64,000 nt of DNA from Prorocentrum cordatum (lineage: Eukaryota; Sar; Dinophyceae; Prorocentrales; Prorocentraceae), in assembly GCA_963575745.1 (NCBI GenBank), contig CAUYUJ010021037.1, positions 432,001 through 496,000 on the forward strand, read 5' to 3'. Of the stretch, positions 50,300 to 60,984 are shown piece by piece. Made by a program: the position numbers and the translations under genes. Each line of letters begins with the position of its first letter. The stretch's first letter is position 1. A model generated the notes under the pieces. That model saw nothing but the letters and a program-made list of their open reading frames with translations, was not told the origin of the DNA and did not search any database.

Positions 50300-51530
50300 C
50301 CCATCCTCATCATCCTCCCCCTCGCTCCTCCTCGCTCCTCCTCGCTCCTCCTCGCTCCTCCTCGTTGCCTCCTCGTTCCTCCTCCTCCTCCTCGTCCTCC
50401 TCCTCCTTCGTATGATCCGGGGTAGTCTTCTTAGTCTTATGCGTACGATTCGGAATTTCTACTGTTGCTACAACTCTTATTCTTAGAATCACAATATTGG
50501 CTCATAGTCTTCGTATTACTGCTCGCAGTGTTAGTTGAATTATTCGTGGTCGCCTTCGAGCTCAAATCCTTCGTCTACTTAGGTGTACTAGTAGTAGTGA
50601 TACCAGTATCATTAACACTGCTGTTCATTTTCGTATTCTTCTTGATATGAAGAGTGTGCCCATTCGTAGTAGTCCTCCTAATTACCCTCCTCCTCCACAT
50701 CATCACCATCATGATCATCATCAGCAGCATCAGCATCAGCATCAGCATCACAATCAACATCAGCATCACCATCAGCATCATCATCATCAGCATCATCAGC
50801 ATCATCAGCATCAGCATCCTCATCAGCATCACCATCATCATCATTAACATCATCATCACCATCAGCAACATCATCATGAGCATCCGCTTCCACCTCCGCC
50901 TACGCCTCCCCTCCTCCTCCTCCTCCTCCTCCTCCTCCTCCTCCTCGCTCCTCCTCGCTCCTCCTCGCTCCTCCTCGCTCCTCCCCTCCTTCTCCTCCTC
51001 CTCCTCCTCCTCCTCCTCCTCTTCCTCCTCCTCTCCTCCTCCTCCTCCTCCTCCTCCTCCCTCATCGCTCTCCTTTCCTCCTTCTCCTCCTCCACCTCCC
51101 GCTCCTCCTCGTTCCTCCTCGCTCCTCCTCGCTCCTCCTCGCTCCTCCTCCTCCTCCTCCTCCTCCTCCTCCTCCTCCTTCTCCTCCTTCCTCCTCCTCC
51201 TCCTCCTCCTCACTCTCGCTCTCCTCCTCGCTCCTCCTCCTCCTCTCCTCCTCGCTCCTCTCCTCCTCCTCCTCCTTCTCCACTCCTCCTCCCCTCTTCC
51301 TCCTCCTCCTCCACCTTCTCCTCGCTCCTTCTCGGTCCTCTCGTCCTCCTCCCTCCACTCCTCCTCCTCCCTCCTCCTCCCGTTCCTCACCTCCCTCCTT
51401 CTCTACTCTCCTCCTCCTCCTCTCCTCCTCTCCCTCTCCTCCTCCTCTCCTTTCCTCCTTCCTCCTCCTCCTGTTCTCCTCCTCCCTCCTCTCCCCCTCC
51501 CCTCCTCCTCCTCCTCCTCTCCTCCTCCTC
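50300..51530. repeat. CTC and CAT arrays at the 3' side of LINE-3
   Basis: CTC words at 50310-50405, CAT/CAG at 50693-50875, then more than 600 bp of CTC to 51530. The AT-richer island 50410-50690 interrupts them and is annotated separately. Frames through the arrays are repeat shadows. Confidence 0.9.
50465..50650 (+). CDS. Short, very hydrophobic ORF in an AT-rich island
   Basis: 61 codons (TTG or later start) with long hydrophobic runs: YWLIVFVLLLAVLVELFVV and VYLGVLVVVIPVSLTLLFIF. It would form two or three membrane helices. The island is much more AT-rich than its surroundings and may be a degraded triplet repeat (GTA/CTT words), in which case hydrophobicity is a by-product. No family recognised. 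Confidence 0.25.
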   Translation: MLQLLFLESQYWLIVFVLLLAVLVELFVVAFELKSFVYLGVLVVVIPVSLTLLFIFVFFLI

Positions 51531-52260
51531 CTCGGGCCGTCCTGGGGCCTCTAAGGCGCTGTACAGCGCGGGTTTCTCTGTGAGGGCGCGAGGTCGCTGG
51601 CTAGCGTCTTGGAGCCCTGCTGGTTTGAAGGCTTGGGTACGACATACGAAAATCAAATAAAAAAGCCCTGCCTGCGGAAATCAATAAATCTGGCTTTTCC
51701 AGACCTTCCTGGGGGTCCTTTTGGGGCTCTTTGGGGCCGTCTTGGGGCTCTCCTGGGCCGTACCCTCTTGGGCCGACTTGACGTGCTTGGGCCGTCTTGC
51801 GGCTCTCTGGGGGCGATATTGGGGACCTCCTGTGGCCTCCTGTGGCCCTCTTGGGGCTGTCTTGGGAACCTTGCGGGTCCCTCTGGGGCCCGTCTCGGGC
51901 CGTCTTGGAGCTCTCTTCGGCCGTCCTGGGGCTGGAGCGCTCTTTGGGGCCTCTCAGGCAATCCTGGGACGGTCTCGGGGGCCTTTTGGGCCATCTTGGA
52001 CACCGTGAAGACCAAGGAAGCCGATTTGCTGAAAAATACACTTTCCGAAGGTATGACCTCTTTGGGGACCCCTTGAGGGCCTCTTTGAGCGCGCAAGGGC
52101 CATTGTCCAGCCCTCTTGGACCTCTCCGACGCCGTCATGGAGGTCGCTTGGGCGCTTTTGGGGCTGTCGTGGGCCGTCTTGGGGACCTCTGAAGCGCTCC
52201 TGGGGCTGACGTGGGCCGTCTCGGGCCGAAACTGGCCGAAAGTTGAGCCATTCGATCTGC
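51531..52260 (+). repeat. TTGGGGC-type degenerate tandem repeat
   Basis: About 700 bp built from words such as CTTGGGGCTCT, GGGCCGTCTTGGGG and CCTCTTGGGG. It ends GGGGCTGACGTGGGCCGTCT, then GCCGAAACTGGCCGAAAG. A short copy lies at 42918-42985 (GGGGCTGACTTGGGCTG, then GCCGAAACTTGGGCC). No gene. Confidence 0.65.
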
Positions 52261-52557
52261 GCCCGTTTTGCCGACCCCCCCACCCACCCACCCTTTGTTT
52301 TGGTTTCTTCGAAACCTCTCAGAGGCCTCTCAGAGGCGTCTTAGAGGCCACTTAGGGGCTTCTTAGAGGCCTCTTGGAAGCCTCTAAAAGGCCTGAACGA
52401 TGCCACTCTGCGACGAGTAAAGATTCCTTACGTTTTAGAAAAGGTAATCGAGAAATAAACCAGTTTGACGGGGGAAAAACTCCATTCCACCGGTGTAATT
52501 ACCCGGCGTTTATAAATTTATAATTCGACCCCGCACGCCCTCTCTTGTTACCTCCCG
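52261..52557. other. Spacer with AGAGGCCTCT repeats
   Basis: The palindrome-like word CCTCTCAGAGGC recurs at 52312-52385. The rest is AT-richer and unrecognised. Confidence 0.45.
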
Positions 52558-52785
52558 ACTAACGGATCGCGACGCTACGCGCGCTTTCCGTCATTTGGGT
52601 CCGCATTGGTCCAGCACCTCACGCTCCCCCGTGCTATTTCCCCTGACTAACGGGTCGCGATGCTACGCGCGCTCTTTGTCATCTGGGGTGGCCAAGGCAA
52701 AACCTCTTTACACTCCCACGCGCAATTCCTCCCAACTAACGGATCGCGACGCTTCGCGCGCTGTCCGTCATCCGCCGCCCCCTGT
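52545..52785. repeat. Three units of an 88-bp tandem repeat
   Basis: ACTAACGGATCGCGACGCTA, followed by CGCGCGCTNTCCGTCAT, at 52558, 52646 and 52735. Confidence 0.8.
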
Positions 52786-53570
52786 GTTTATCATACGGGT
52801 GCTTGTTTTGCACAATGGTTTACTGGTTTGAACCGTTTTTCAAGTGTCCAGTGGCCTTCGGCGTGACTCGTCGGCCACCTGGAAAAAAAAACAGCATGCC
52901 CTCATGATCGGAAAATATGATTCCAGGGCTTTCAAGACCGCATCCAAGTGAGTCCGAAGACGCCTCCAAGCTCCAAGGCGTCCAAGATGCCCCCAAAGAG
53001 AGCCCAACATGGCTCCAAGATGCCTTCAAGACGACTCAAAATGGACATAAGGCGGTCCAAGATGGCCTCAACAAGACTCACGAGGCTCCTATGCCTCCCC
53101 CAGGGGGCTCCAGGAGGCCCTCTAGGGGAGCCCGAAGAAGCCAAATTCATGAATTACTGATTGTTTTGTGGAGGATGTACTTTTCTCGAAATGTCTGGCT
53201 TCTGAACGCCGAAGGCGGCCCGAGATGCCTCCAAGGTGACTCCCAGGACGGCCCAAGAAGCCCCCGAGAGGGATGTTTGAGTCGGGCAGGTTGGCCCCAC
53301 GACGGCCCAAGAGGCCTCCAGGACGGCCCGAAGAGGGCCACAAGAGGGTCCAGGAGACCTCCAAGACGGCCCTGGAGCTCCCCAAGATGGCGCATGAACG
53401 CCCAGAGAGGCCCCCAAGACGGCATCCGAAGACCAAGAGGCCCTCAAGAGGCCGCAAGGGGTCCCCATCGAGCTCCAGGAGGGAGGCACCCAAGAGAGGC
53501 TCCTCAGAGGCCCCGTGAGGCCTTCAGGGAGCCCCCAGGAGGCCCCAAGAAGTCCCCGCCAGGCCCCTTC
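52786..53570 (-). repeat. CCCCAAGA-type degenerate repeat, inverted relative to 51531-52260
   Basis: Words such as CCAAGATGGC, GGCCCAAGAGGCC and CTCCAAGACGGCCC are the reverse-complement style of the upstream TTGGGG region. Open frames here (up to about 258 codons) are Arg/Pro-rich shadows. No gene recognised. Confidence 0.5.
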
Positions 53571-53603
53571 TTCTTCATCCTCCTTTCCTCAGCCTCCTCC
53601 TTC

Positions 53604-54094
53604 TCATTCCTCTTCTCCTTCTCTCCTTACTCCTTCCCCGATATACTCCCACAAGGGTTTCCCCGACGGCTGGGGGAGCACATAGTCCAGTAGCTTGGCA
53701 AGACTTCGGCCCAACGTTTGGCCACATAGGATTTTCCAAACCAAAAAAAAACGGGGCGGCAGTGGTTCGCCGTAGGCGTTTTCCATATACGCAAACATGA
53801 AAACAATCGCCGGGGCCTTCCAACAAATGTGCAAACCGACGCCGTACACTCTGAGTGCGGCCGACTTTGGCAATTCCTCTGGGCACGACCAACATCTAAC
53901 CTGATAGATGTGTGATAGGCGCAACATACTGAGAGATCTGGCATGAGGCCGCCGTAATGCTGCCCTGTCAAGACGTGCTCACAGGTGAGCATGTACATCT
54001 CTTCCTGCGCAGCACTGGACCGCCTGGGGAAGGCAGATGCGCCAAACCAGACCGAACACACGCTGTTAGCAAGCTCGGGGATAAGAAACAACAA
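53604..54094 (-). CDS. Unrecognised protein-like frames
   Basis: Two overlapping minus-strand frames. One reads GLHICWKAPAIVFMFAYMEN, then PRFFLVWKILCGQTLG and LAKLLDYVLPQPSGKP, with a normal amino-acid mix and no simple repeats. The other, upstream, reads MYMLTCEHVLTGQHYGG and MPDLSVCCAYHTSI. They may be two exons, or a decayed gene with a frame change near 53930. No family recognised. Confidence 0.3.
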
Positions 54095-54168
54095 TCAGTG
54101 ACGCGTGCGCCAAACTTCAGCCAGGAAGGCTGCAACTGATTCTGGCGGCAACGCGTGCAGCAACACTG

Positions 54169-54365
54169 ATGGCGAGCGTGCCGGAAGCGGTGGCGGCGCA
54201 GGTGGGCAGAAAGGCGGAGGGGCGCGCAGCTGGGTCGGCGAATGCGGATGGTCGGATGGTGATGGCGCTACTGGCACTGGTTGCGCTCCTGCCAGTGCTG
54301 ATGATGGCGATGGCTATGCTCGTGCCAGGCTTGGTGCACGGTTCCCTCAGGACCGTAGACCACCC
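54169..54365 (+). CDS. Possible small membrane-segment exon before a GGA array
   Basis: From ATG 54169 the frame gives an Ala/Gly-rich start, then MVMALLALVALLPVLMMAMA (one membrane helix or signal), then HGSLRTVDHPG, before the GGA array turns it into poly-Arg. It could be a real exon cut by a repeat or chance. No family recognised. Confidence 0.22.
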
Positions 54366-54708
54366 AGGGTGGAGGAGAAGGAGGAGGAGGAGGATGTGGA
54401 GGAGGGGGAGGGGGAGGAGGAGGAGGAGGAGGAAGAGGAGGAGGAGGAGGAGGAGGAGGAGGAGGAGGAAGGAGGACGAGGAGGAGAAGGAGGAGGAGAA
54501 GGAGGAGGAGGAGGGAGGAGGGGAGGAGGATGAGGAGGAGGAGGAGGAGGAGGAGGAGGAGAGGAGGATGAGGAGGAGGAGGAGGGGGAGGAGGAGGAGG
54601 AGGAGGAGGAGGGAGGAGGGAGGAGGAGGAGGAGGAGGAGGAGGAGGGAGGAGGAGGAGGACGAGGAGGAGGAGGAGGAGGAGGAGGAGGAGGAGGAGGG
54701 GTCGCCTA
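54366..54708. repeat. GGA purine tract
   Basis: About 340 bp of GGA, GAGGA and GGGA words. Confidence 0.9.
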
Positions 54709-55396
54709 AGCCCTTCGGAGAAACCCTCCAAGGCTTGGCAGTGCACTAATGACAAGAGTAAGCCGCGTCAGGACACACAGTGCGATGCGCGCCCCCCGTA
54801 CGTGACGAGGTGGCATACTCGACTTGCCGAGGCGTATGCTCAAAGCATATATGGCAGCCGATCCTCGGGACTCTACGCCTCACGCGGCGGGCGACGCCTA
54901 CGGCGAACAAACACAAAGAACCGCCATCTGGGCATCCGTGCTCCATGTATCGACCTGACGTCGACCTGCTGCCGACAGGAAGCGGAGGAAGGGAATGTAT
55001 GAAACCACGCGCCGACCTAACGACGGCCTGCTGCCGACGGAGGGAGGACACAAAAAAAAGAGGCTGGAGGTGAGGGGAGCTGGAGGGGGCGGGGGGGCAG
55101 GGAGGGGAGAAGAGGAGAGGAGGAGGGGGGAAGGAGGGATGTGGAGGGAGAGCGGGAGGGAGAGGCTTGAGTGGAGTGAGCACCACGGCGATGTCACACC
55201 ACCCAGGAGCGCGCGCCCAGACCTCGTGGAGCAACGAGGCGACGAGGCACGGCAAGCGCGAGCACCCGGAAGGCGAAGAGCTCCGCCGAAACAGCCACCG
55301 CCACCGAGCGCCGCCAGCCATGGACGAGCGCGCGTGTGAAAATCACCGCCTCACCTGGCGGGGGAGCGGGGGAGCGCCCCCCATTCTGGAAAAGAA
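54709..55396. other. Spacer with a short purine run
   Basis: Purine-rich stretch at 55075-55170. CCTGCTGCCGACNGGA appears twice (near 54968 and 55028). No gene recognised. Confidence 0.4.
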
Positions 55397-55590
55397 ACCT
55401 CGGCTACACGCAAGAGTGACCCTGGGTAAGAGTGACCTTTGGTGCGCGGCTTTTTTAGGGCCGCGGGGGGGGGGCCAAACACAAGCGCGCAAGGCGCTAC
55501 TACCGCATCGCGTTCGGCGATAGGGGGACCCCATTGGGCCCGCACCAGAGGTTACTCCGGCGAAGGGTGACTCTAACGTGTAGTCGAAAA
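55397..55590. mobile_element. TIR element family H
   Basis: The left arm, CCTCGGCTACACGCAAGAGT, then GACCCTGGGTAAGAGTGACC and TTTGGTGC, is inverted in the right arm (GCACCAGAGGTTACTCCGGC, then GAAGGGTGACTCTAACGTGT and AGTCGA). The TIRs are about 50 bp. Single arms occur at 60381-60422 (plus orientation of the left arm) and 62348-62401 (right arm). Confidence 0.6.
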
Positions 55591-55724
55591 CCTGCCATCG
55601 CACGGACGCCCATTGCCGGTGCGTTTTTCGGGGTCGTGTGCTTGCTGTTTCTTCGCAAGATGCTCCGAGATGCTTCTCGAAGGCCCTCGCCGAGCGACGC
55701 CAAAGAAAAACAGCACCACCATGA

Positions 55725-55840
55725 AATGTCGGAGGCCCGCGCAGATTTCCTGCCTCAGCGCTGGATCCCCCCCTCTGCGGCGCCTCCGGCGCCAGCCCCG
55801 GCGCGCGTCGGGGGAGGGGAGGGCCCAGCGCCGATCTAAG
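55725..55840 (-). repeat. Dispersed repeat family G
   Basis: Reverse-orientation relative of 18359-18475 (AGATTTCCTGCCTCAGCGCT, then GGATCC and GCGCCGATCTAAGAAG on the plus strand). Confidence 0.55.
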
Positions 55841-56264
55841 AAGTCCAGCGCGGGATTCCGAACGTTTCTGGTCGTGCAACCTTTTCTGCTCCGAGGACAC
55901 AATTGTCTGCCGGCACGAGTGCTGCCATCCGCGGCCCAAAAGGTCCCGACAGGCGACACCTGGAGGCCTGAGACGAGCAAAAGGCCCGGATTGCAAAACA
56001 GATCGTCGGAGATCTGGATCCGAGGAATGGCCACCTAGATCACCCCGTACTCCTGCCGCTCCTCATTGGCGGCGCGCACCAGAGCGTGGCGCGAGAGAGG
56101 GTGGCATGCCAAGAAGGAAGGGTGCTTCTGAGAAGGGGGGGCCTCTTTAGAAAGGCCAGCGGGAGGCTTCTAAGAAGGCTTCTGCGAAGTCGGGATGACT
56201 TCAAAGAAGCTACCTGCATTCTCGGAAGGCCCCCTGCCTCTTTGGAGAGTCGCCCCCCTCGCCA
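55841..56264. other. Spacer, no gene seen
   Basis: Chance frames only. Confidence 0.4.
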
Positions 56265-57085
56265 CCCCCCTTCCTCCTCCCCCTCCCCCTCCCCCTCCTC
56301 CTGTTCCCCTCCTCCTCCTCCTCCACCTCCTCCTCCTCCTCCGCCTCCTCTTCCTCCTCCCCCTCCTCCTCCTCCTCCTCCTCCTCCTCCTCGATCTCCT
56401 CACCACGCTCCTCCTCCGTCTCCTCCTCCTCCTCTTCTGCCCTACTTCTCTCCTCCTCATCCTTCTTTCCTCTTCTCCTCCTTCTACCTCCTCCCTCCTT
56501 CCTCCTCCTCCTCCCTCCTCCTCCTCCTCATCCTCCTCCTCTGTTAGGACTCCCAACTCCAACTCCTCCTCCGTCCCTCCTCCTCCTCCTCCTCTCCCTC
56601 CTCTCTCCTCCTCCTCCTCCTCCCTCCTCCGCTCCTCCTCCCTCCTCCTCCTCCTCCTCCCCCACCTCCTCCTCCTCCTCCTCAACCTCCTCCTCCTCCT
56701 CCCCCTCCTCCTATCCTCCTCTGTCCTCATCCGTCTTCCTCCGTCCCTTCCAGCCTCCTCCGTCCTACTCCTCTACCTCCTCTCCTCCTCCTCCTCCTCC
56801 TCCTCCTCCTCCTCCTCCTCTTCCTCCTTCTCCTCCTCCTCCTCCTCCTCCTCCTCTATCCTCCTCTGTCCTCATCTGTCCTCCTCCGTCCTCCTCCGTC
56901 CTCCTCCTCTACCTCCTCCTCCTCATCATCTTCCTCCTCTACCTCCTCCTCCTCCTCCCTCTCCCTCCATCCTCTCCTCCATCAACCTCCATGGTCTCCT
57001 CCTGATCCTCCTCTTCCCCCTCCTCCTCCTCCTTCATCTCCTCCTCCACCTCCTCCTCCTCCTCCACTCCTTCTCCTCAGGGCGG
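56265..57085. repeat. CTC pyrimidine tract
   Basis: More than 800 bp of CTC, TCCTC and CCTCC words with short interruptions. Pro/Ser/Leu-rich frames are shadows. Confidence 0.92.
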
Positions 57086-57139
57086 TCCAGGCGTTTCGAC
57101 TGAGACTTCCTCACTGTGTATGACCCTAAAGCTTAAAAA

Positions 57140-57585
57140 GTGAAAACAGCTTCACCGATGGAGGGCGGGTCGGGTTCAAAATGTGGCTCTCGCCTAGCGC
57201 CGCGTACATTCGTTAAAACAATTGCAAGCGTTTCACGGATTGATGGCGGGTGGTTTTCAAAATGTGACTCTCGCCGTATCGCCGCGCACATTCGCTCTTA
57301 CACTTGCAAGGGTTTCACAATGTCGCTCTTACATTTGCAAGGACGGGTCGTTTTCAAAATGTCGAACTCGCCTTAGCGCCGCGCACACTCGTTCCAACAA
57401 GTTGCAAGAGTTTCACGGATTGAGGGCGGCTCCTTTAAAACTGTGTTTCTCGCCTTAGCGCCGCGCGCATTCGTTTAACACATGCAAGCGTTTCGCGGAT
57501 TGAAGGCGGGTCGTTTTCAAAATGTCGCCCTCGCCTTAGCGCCGCGCAAATCCGTTTAGCAAAATTGCAAAAGGCTTACGGAGTC
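57140..57585. repeat. About five units of a roughly 80-bp tandem repeat
   Basis: Each unit has TTTTCAAAATGTNGCNCTCG, then CCTTAGCGCCGCGCNCATTC and a TTGCAAGNGTTTCACGGATT block. TTCAAAATGT-type starts lie at about 57174, 57256, 57353, 57433 and 57511. Confidence 0.75.
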
Positions 57586-57900
57586 CCATGATCAGTTCAC
57601 CCGAATTGCTTCAAAGGGTTCCGGATTATGCAGGTGCAGCAGTTATGTTGGTTCGAGGTGTTGAAATCCCCAACAAGGCTTTCTGGCATGATTCCAGATC
57701 GTCAAGACGCAGCAGTCAGGTTGACACGTGGCATTGAAATCCCGAGAACAATGTGTTGGCATGCTTCAGGGTCTTCAAACGGCTGTCTTCCAACGAGGCA
57801 GTTCCCGAAATTGAAATGAACCGTTGTATGGAGACTATGAAGAGTGAAGTTTACGGAAGGGTTATTTCAAACATCGTTGATGACTCTTGGGTTTACACTG
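57586..57900. repeat. 73-bp tandem duplication and unique sequence
   Basis: GCAGCAGTTATGTTGG, then TTGAAATCCCCAACAAGGCT and TGGCATGATTCC, recurs 73 bp later as GCAGCAGTCAGGTTG, then TTGAAATCCCGAGAACAATG and TGGCATGCTTC. The rest is unrecognised. Confidence 0.6.
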
Positions 57901-58216
57901 GTCCTCCTCCTGCTCATCCGTCTCCTCCTCCTTCTCCTCCTCCTCCTCCACTCCTCCTCCTCCTCCTCCTCTTCCTCCTCCTCCTCATCATCACCCCCTC
58001 TTCTTATTCGTGTTCCTCCTCCTCCTCCTCATCATCATCAGCATCACCATCAGCATCAGCATTATCATCATCATCAGCATAATCAGCATCACCAGCATCG
58101 TCATCATCAACCTCATCATCACCATCATCACCAGCATCAGTTCACCATCACGTCATCATCATCACCATATCGTCAATCTCATCATCCTCATCACCATCGT
58201 CGTCATCATCACTACA

Positions 58217-58270
<54 letters not shown>

Positions 58271-59335
58271 AGCATCAGCATCATCAGCATCGTCAGCATC
58301 GTCATCGTCAGCAGCAGCAGCGTCAGCATTGGCATCATACTTATCATCATCACCACCACCATCATGATCATCAACCTGGTAAGCATCATCATCATAATCA
58401 TCATAATCATCATCAGCAGCATCATCGTCGTCATCATCAGCAGCATCAGCATCAGCATCAGCATCAGCATCAGCATCAGCATCACCATCATCACCATCAT
58501 CATCATCATTATTACCATCATCATCAGCATCGTCAACATCATCATCGTCCCTCCTCCTTCGTCCTCCTCCTCCTCCTCGTCCTCCCCTCCTCTTCCTCCC
58601 TCCTCCCTTCTCCACCTCCTCTGTTTCTTCTTCCTCCTCCCCCAGCTCCTCCTCCTCCTCCTCCTCCTTCTCTTCCTCCTCCTCCACCTTCTCCTCCTCC
58701 TCCTCCGCCTCCTCCTCCTCCTCCTCTCCTTCGCCCTCCTCCTCCTCCTCCTCCTCCTCCTCCTCCTCCTCCTCCTCCTCCCCTCCTCCTCCCTCTCCTC
58801 TCCTCTCCTCTCTCTCCTCCTCCTCCCTCCTCCCTCCTCCTCCTCCCTCCCTCCCTCCCTCCCTCCTCCTCCCTCCCTCCCTCCTCCTCCTCCTCCTCCT
58901 CCCTCCCCCTCCTCCCTCCTCCCTCCTCCCTCCTCCCTCCTCCCTCCTCCCTCCTCCCTCCTCCTCCCTCCCTCCCTCCTCCCTCTCCCTCCTCCCCTCC
59001 CTCCCCCTCTCGCTCCTCGCTCATTCTGCTCCCTCCTCCTCCTCCTCCTCCTCCTCCTCCTCCTCCCTCCTTCCTCCTCTCCTCCCTCTCCCTCCCTCTC
59101 CTCCCTCCTCCTCCCTCCTCCCTCCTCCTCCACCTCCTCCCTCCACCTCCTCCTCCTCCTCCCTCCTCCTCCTCCTCCTCATCATCATCCTCCTCCTCCT
59201 CCTCCTCATCATCCTCATCCTCATCCTCATCTCTCCCTCCTCTCCCTCCTCTCCCTCTTCTCCCTCCTCTCCCTCCTCTCCCTCCTCCTTCTCCCTCCTC
59301 TCCCTCCTCCCTCCTCCCTCCTCCCTCCACATTCG
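57900..59335. repeat. CTC-CAT-CTC compound array
   Basis: CTC words to about 58015, CAT/CAG words to about 58550, then CTC words to 59330. The CAT part reads as His-, Ile- or Ser-rich frames on plus and Asp-rich on minus; all are shadows. Confidence 0.92.
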
Positions 59336-59500
59336 TTCTCCTCTGTGTTCCTCTCCCCTGGTGCGCGCCGCCGATCCTTGCCAGCGCCCCGCAGCCGGTC
59401 CCCCTGCGACCACAGCCACAGCCCCACGCAGGCGGCGGTGACCGCAGAGGCCTGCGGGGAGTAGCACGCGAGCAGGGCCACGACCTCGGAGGCCGTGGGA
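59336..59500 (-). other. Unique island between opposed pyrimidine and purine tracts
   Basis: 165 bp of ordinary sequence. The minus frame reads ASEVVALLACYSPQASAVTA, then GLWLWSQGDRLRGAGKDRRR, and is fairly protein-like. It could be a short exon or a spacer. It sits at the symmetry point where the pyrimidine-rich strand switches to purine-rich. Confidence 0.35.
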
Positions 59501-60335
59501 GGAGGGGGAGAAAGGATGAGAAGAAGGAGGAGGAGGAGGAGGAGGAGGAGGACGAGGAGGAGGGAAAGGACTAGGAGGAGGAGACGGAGGAGGAGGAGGA
59601 GGAGGGGAGGAGGAGGAGCAGGAGGAAGAGGAGAAGGAGGAAAAGGATTAGGAGGAGGGGGAAGCAAAGGAGAAGAAGAGTGGAGGAGGAGGAGGAGGAG
59701 GAGGAGGAGGGGGATGAGGAGAAGGAGACGAAGGAGGAGGGAGGAGGAGGAGGAGGAGGAGGAGGAGGGAGGGAGGAGGGGAGGAGGAGGAGGAGGGAGG
59801 AGAGGAGGAGGAGGAGGAGGAGGAGGAGGAGAGGAAGGGGAAGGAGGAGGAGGAGGAGGAGGAGAGGAGGGGAGGAGGAGGGGGGGGGAAGGGGGAGGCG
59901 GTGGGGGGAGGGGGGAGGAGGGAGGGAGGAGGGAGGAGGGGGGGGAGGAGGAAGGAGGGAGGGAGGAGGAGGAGGAGAGGAGGAGGAGGAGGAGGAGGAG
60001 GAGGAGGAGGAGGAGGAGGAGGAGGAGGGAGGGAGGAGGGGGAAGAAAGGGAGGGAGGGAGGGAGGGAGGGAGGGAGGGAGGGAGGGAGGGAGGGAGGGG
60101 AGGGAGGGATGGAGGGAGGGAGGGGGGGAGGAGAGGAGGAGGAGGAGGAGGAGGAGGAGGAGGAGGAGGAGGAGGAGGAGGAGGAGGAGGAGGGGGAGGG
60201 GGAGCGGGAGGGGGAGGAAGGGGAGGCGGAAAAGGGAGACGAGGTGGAAGGAAGGAAGGACGGAAGGAGGGAGGATGAGGCAGGAGGACGAAGGAAACAG
60301 AGGAAGAACAGCGAGGAGTAGGAGAAGGAGGGGGA
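59501..60335. repeat. GGA/GGGA purine tract
   Basis: About 830 bp of GGA words, with a GGGA run at about 60048-60100. Confidence 0.92.
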
Positions 60336-60960
60336 GGACGCGGCGCGATCCGGAGCCCGATTTGTTCCACACCGACGCGCGCCGAGAGTGGCCCTGGACA
60401 GGAGTGGCTTCTGGTGCGCCGCTTCAGCCGTGGGCGCGAAACCTTATCCGTTTCCACGCCCTCGCGGGCCGGGCCCCCGGGGCGCTTGTTCGCGGGGGTC
60501 CCGCGCGTGACGTATCTACCCGTGCGACCGCGAGTCCGCGGGCCCGCGCCCCCGAGTCCAGGCCGCGAGGGTGTGGATATGGACACGCTCGCCGCTCGAG
60601 GTTCCGACTCTGGGCGCAGGGAGGGCGGGCGGCCTGCCCCGGCGCGCAAGCCGCTCGCAAGCCGCAGTGCATATCGCATGCGCAGATCGGGGGGCCCTGC
60701 ACAGAGATCCGACGCTCCAAACAAAATGGGGCGGGCGGTTTGGGGGTTGTTTTCGGCCTCCGGGGGCCCTCGCCGTGCCTCGGGCTCGTCAGAACACAAC
60801 TCAGGGCGAAAACCCGACCCCAAGGAAGTGGTCCAGACCGCTGGGGGCCACGCGTCGACAAAATTATCCCAGCAAAGCAAGCTAACAGCGGTATGTAGGA
60901 GCATATCTGGAAACATTCCCCTTCAGATTCACATGAGAATCCTGTTGTAGAATTATGCTG
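60336..60960. other. Spacer with dispersed repeat fragments
   Basis: Contains a single arm of family H (60381-60422: GAGAGTGGCCCTGGACAGGA, then GTGGCTTCTGGTGCGCCGC) and the GGGCGGTTTGGGGG family (60699-60760). No gene recognised. Confidence 0.5.
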
Positions 60961-60984
60961 TTCTCGCAGTCGTAGTCGCATTCG

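Larger units (their letters stand above)
43176..50300 (+). mobile_element. LINE-3: decayed relative of LINE-2
   Basis: Order: leader relict, ORF1 with a CxxC-x11-CxxC finger, ORF2 with EEP, RT, RNase H and a C-terminal Cys motif. Many frame changes and in-frame stops (45405-45407, 49421-49423) show that it is dead. CTC/CAT arrays flank it on both sides (42626-43175 and 50300-51530). Domain order and ORF1 finger spacing match LINE-2, but the sequences are well diverged, so it is a different family. Confidence 0.85.

Noticed and set aside
57844-59574. 525- and 576-codon ORFs
   Set aside because: CTC and CAT arrays give His-, Ser-, Pro- and Leu-rich open frames in any GC-rich repeat.
59495-60898. 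Arg/Gly-rich 467-codon ORF and its antisense frame
   Set aside because: GGA tract shadow.
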